6,955 nt of DNA. Origin: Melioribacteraceae bacterium (GTDB lineage Bacteria > Bacteroidota > Ignavibacteria > Ignavibacteriales > Melioribacteraceae). Location: NCBI GenBank assembly GCA_026987055.1, contig JALSNL010000423.1, positions 1 through 6,955 on the forward strand, in the 5' to 3' direction. A program made the position numbers and the translations under genes. Below are positions 5,774 to 6,955 of this stretch, piece after piece; the stretch's first letter is position 1; the number at the start of each line of letters is the position of its first letter. A model generated the notes under the pieces. The model saw nothing but the letters and a program-made list of their open reading frames with translations. It was not told the DNA's origin and did not search any database.

Positions 5774-5827
5774 TAGAATAAAGAAAGATATGAACTTTTT
5801 GCAATTGTTGTAAAAAATCTCCTATCT

Positions 5828-5847
5828 ATCCGGCTTTTTTACCGGAT
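5828..5847. repeat. Small hairpin in the convergent gap
   Basis: ATCCGG (5828-5833) and CCGGAT (5842-5847) form a perfect six-base-pair stem with an eight-base loop. It sits about 100 bases beyond the stop of the propeller gene. Neither strand has a U-tract after the stem, so a terminator role is doubtful. It lies in the stretch that makes the second repeat unit about 84 bp longer than the first. Confidence 0.45.
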
Positions 5848-5876
5848 TAGTTATAAAACGGCAAAATAAACGCCAG

Positions 5877-5930
5877 AAAAAACCTCCGAAGTTTTAATGT
5901 TTGTGAAATACCTAAATTTTTATTTTTGTC
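5877..5930 (+). repeat. Repeat A, copy 2 (54 bp)
   Basis: Near-identical partner of 5613-5667, including the 15-mer AAACCTCCGAAGTTT at 5880-5894 and the shared TTTGTGAAATACCTAA. It ends only 16 bases before the stop codon of the propeller gene, so the repeat cluster abuts that gene's 3' end. Confidence 0.88.
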
Positions 5931-5946
5931 TTAAAGCCACTTTCAT

Positions 5947-6955
5947 TCACTCTTTGTTACCTATAATTATTACTCCTTTTCCATCTCGCTCTCCAACGGC
6001 AACTATTTTACTATTTTTGTATGACAATGAGTAGAATAAAGCCACGGCTAATTCTTTATATATTTTCCATTGTTTCCCATTATAATGGGAAATAAATCCG
6101 AAATCCCCAACTACAAAAATATCATTTATGCCTTGACCTCTTATTTTTTCTGTATATGTAGTGTTCTCTAAAGCAATTTGTCGTTTCCAATTTGTACCGA
6201 TTCTTTTATAGATCCCGTCGCCGCAAGCAAACATTTGACGTTCCGATTTAAACCATATTGAATTTATTCGCAAACTTGAAGGCCAAAATATTGATTCCTT
6301 AATGTCGTTATTATACAATAATATCTCTCTATCGCCTGATGACGCTATGTTTGAAACTGCATAAGCAATTATTATATTATTGTTTATTTCTGTTCCCCAA
6401 ACATCAGATATTAAGGTTTTTGTTCCACTCTCTATCTTTTCCCAACTATTGCCGTTGTAATGGGCTATGCTACCCCCACGTCCAACAAAATAAATATCAT
6501 TTGAGTTTATGCCCCATACCTTGATTAATGACAAATCACTATTTGTGATTTTTCTTACATCATAGATCTGCCAATTCTTCCCATCACCATGAACCGGCAA
6601 GCTTCCTACTAACCAAATATCTGTAGCAGAAAATGCAAAAATACCCTCAAGTGGTAAAAATATCATATTCCCCCGGAAATTAACTAATATCCTCTTCAAC
6701 TCCCAGCTATTCCCGTTCCAATGAACAGCATTATAAGGCTGTACCCAAACACCGTTACTGTCAAATTGGTCTGTTTCCGCTGTGTGTATTTCGCCAACTG
6801 CCCATATATCATTCTCGTTTATTATTGCCACATCGTTAAGCACACTGCTGCCGTTTGCTCCGCCAAAAGTAAATGTTTGCCATGTAAAATTGTGGGTGGT
6901 AGTATCCATCGTTGTTACGCTTACACTATTGCTTTTAAGGTTGGTTGATTCAACG
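5947..6955 (-). CDS. Beta-propeller repeat protein, 5' end outside the window
   Basis: I do not recognise a named function. From Met at 6909, 320 residues carry about seven copies of a repeat of the form NDIW-AVG ... HWNG-W: near 33-71, 94-116, 136-159, 177-201, 222-243, 260-284 and 299-318. This suggests a seven-bladed beta-propeller of the kind seen in secreted or cell-surface proteins. The frame has no stop before the window edge: codons from 6954 read VESTNLKSNSVSVTT before that Met, which looks like the last strand of a fibronectin-III-like domain. The Met at 6909 is therefore probably internal, and the true start, with any signal peptide or lipoprotein box, lies beyond the edge. The protein ends in GNKE with no type IX sorting domain. 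It is convergent with the trmH-like gene and flanked at its 3' end by the repeat cluster. A surface or binding role is an inference. Confidence 0.75.
   Translation of the reverse strand, partial: VESTNLKSNSVSVTTMDTTTHNFTWQTFTFGGANGSSVLNDVAIINENDIWAVGEIHTAETDQFDSNGVWVQPYNAVHWNGNSWELKRILVNFRGNMIFLPLEGIFAFSATDIWLVGSLPVHGDGKNWQIYDVRKITNSDLSLIKVWGINSNDIYFVGRGGSIAHYNGNSWEKIESGTKTLISDVWGTEINNNIIIAYAVSNIASSGDREILLYNNDIKESIFWPSSLRINSIWFKSERQMFACGDGIYKRIGTNWKRQIALENTTYTEKIRGQGINDIFVVGDFGFISHYNGKQWKIYKELAVALFYSLSYKNSKIVAVGERDGKGVIIIGNKE

Noticed and set aside
5828..5847. Intrinsic terminator for the convergent genes
   Set aside because: Only a six-base-pair stem with no U-tract after it on either strand.
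5541..5930. CRISPR array
   Set aside because: Repeats are few, of unequal length and spacing, partly inverted, and no cas gene is nearby.
6339..6948. Two plus-strand open frames of 61 and 75 codons
   Set aside because: Antisense to the repeat-bearing propeller protein, whose regular blade motifs show which strand is coding.

Overview
This is an AT-rich chromosomal window that looks like a member of the Bacteroidota / Ignavibacteria side of the FCB group. The evidence is a textbook Bacteroidetes-type promoter (TTTG, 19 bp, TATATTTG) just ahead of rlmN, the short form of QueG, and a beta-propeller protein of a style I associate, from memory, with Ignavibacteria surface proteins. A species cannot be named from the sequence alone.

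Layout. The left 0.4 kb is intergenic. It holds the first five codons of a minus-strand gene running off the left edge, an AT-rich spacer with an FNR-like palindrome, and a strong intrinsic terminator facing the next genes. Positions 395-3563 hold four minus-strand genes in transcription order: an MBL-fold metallohydrolase, a Rieske-type [2Fe-2S] ferredoxin whose ATG abuts the hydrolase stop, epoxyqueuosine reductase queG, and thioredoxin reductase trxB. Gaps are 0, 45 and about 76 bp, and the run ends at the terminator, so one operon is likely. A 150-bp divergent region then leads to two plus-strand genes: rlmN (probably leaderless) and a small SPOUT/TrmH-family RNA 2'-O-methyltransferase. 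A 511-bp gap between convergent genes is packed with degenerate direct and inverted repeats. The window ends in a minus-strand seven-bladed-propeller-like protein whose frame is still open at the right edge.

How the genes fit together. Three of the six identifiable genes (queG, rlmN, trmH-like) modify RNA. QueG acts at tRNA wobble position 34. RlmN makes m2A2503 in 23S rRNA and, in E. coli, m2A37 in tRNA. The TrmH-like target is unknown. The minus-strand operon is dominated by redox proteins (Rieske, two 4Fe-4S clusters in QueG, FAD/NADPH thioredoxin reductase). It is tempting, but only an inference, that the small Rieske protein feeds electrons to a partner in this set.

I see no complete mobile element, CRISPR array, tRNA or rRNA, and no clear new defence or biosynthetic system. 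The least explained part is the repeat cluster at 5541-5930: three copies of one 15-mer in alternating orientation, two 55-bp near-identical direct copies, two 54-bp diverged copies and a near-perfect 31-nt hairpin. It looks like a decayed dispersed intergenic repeat family.
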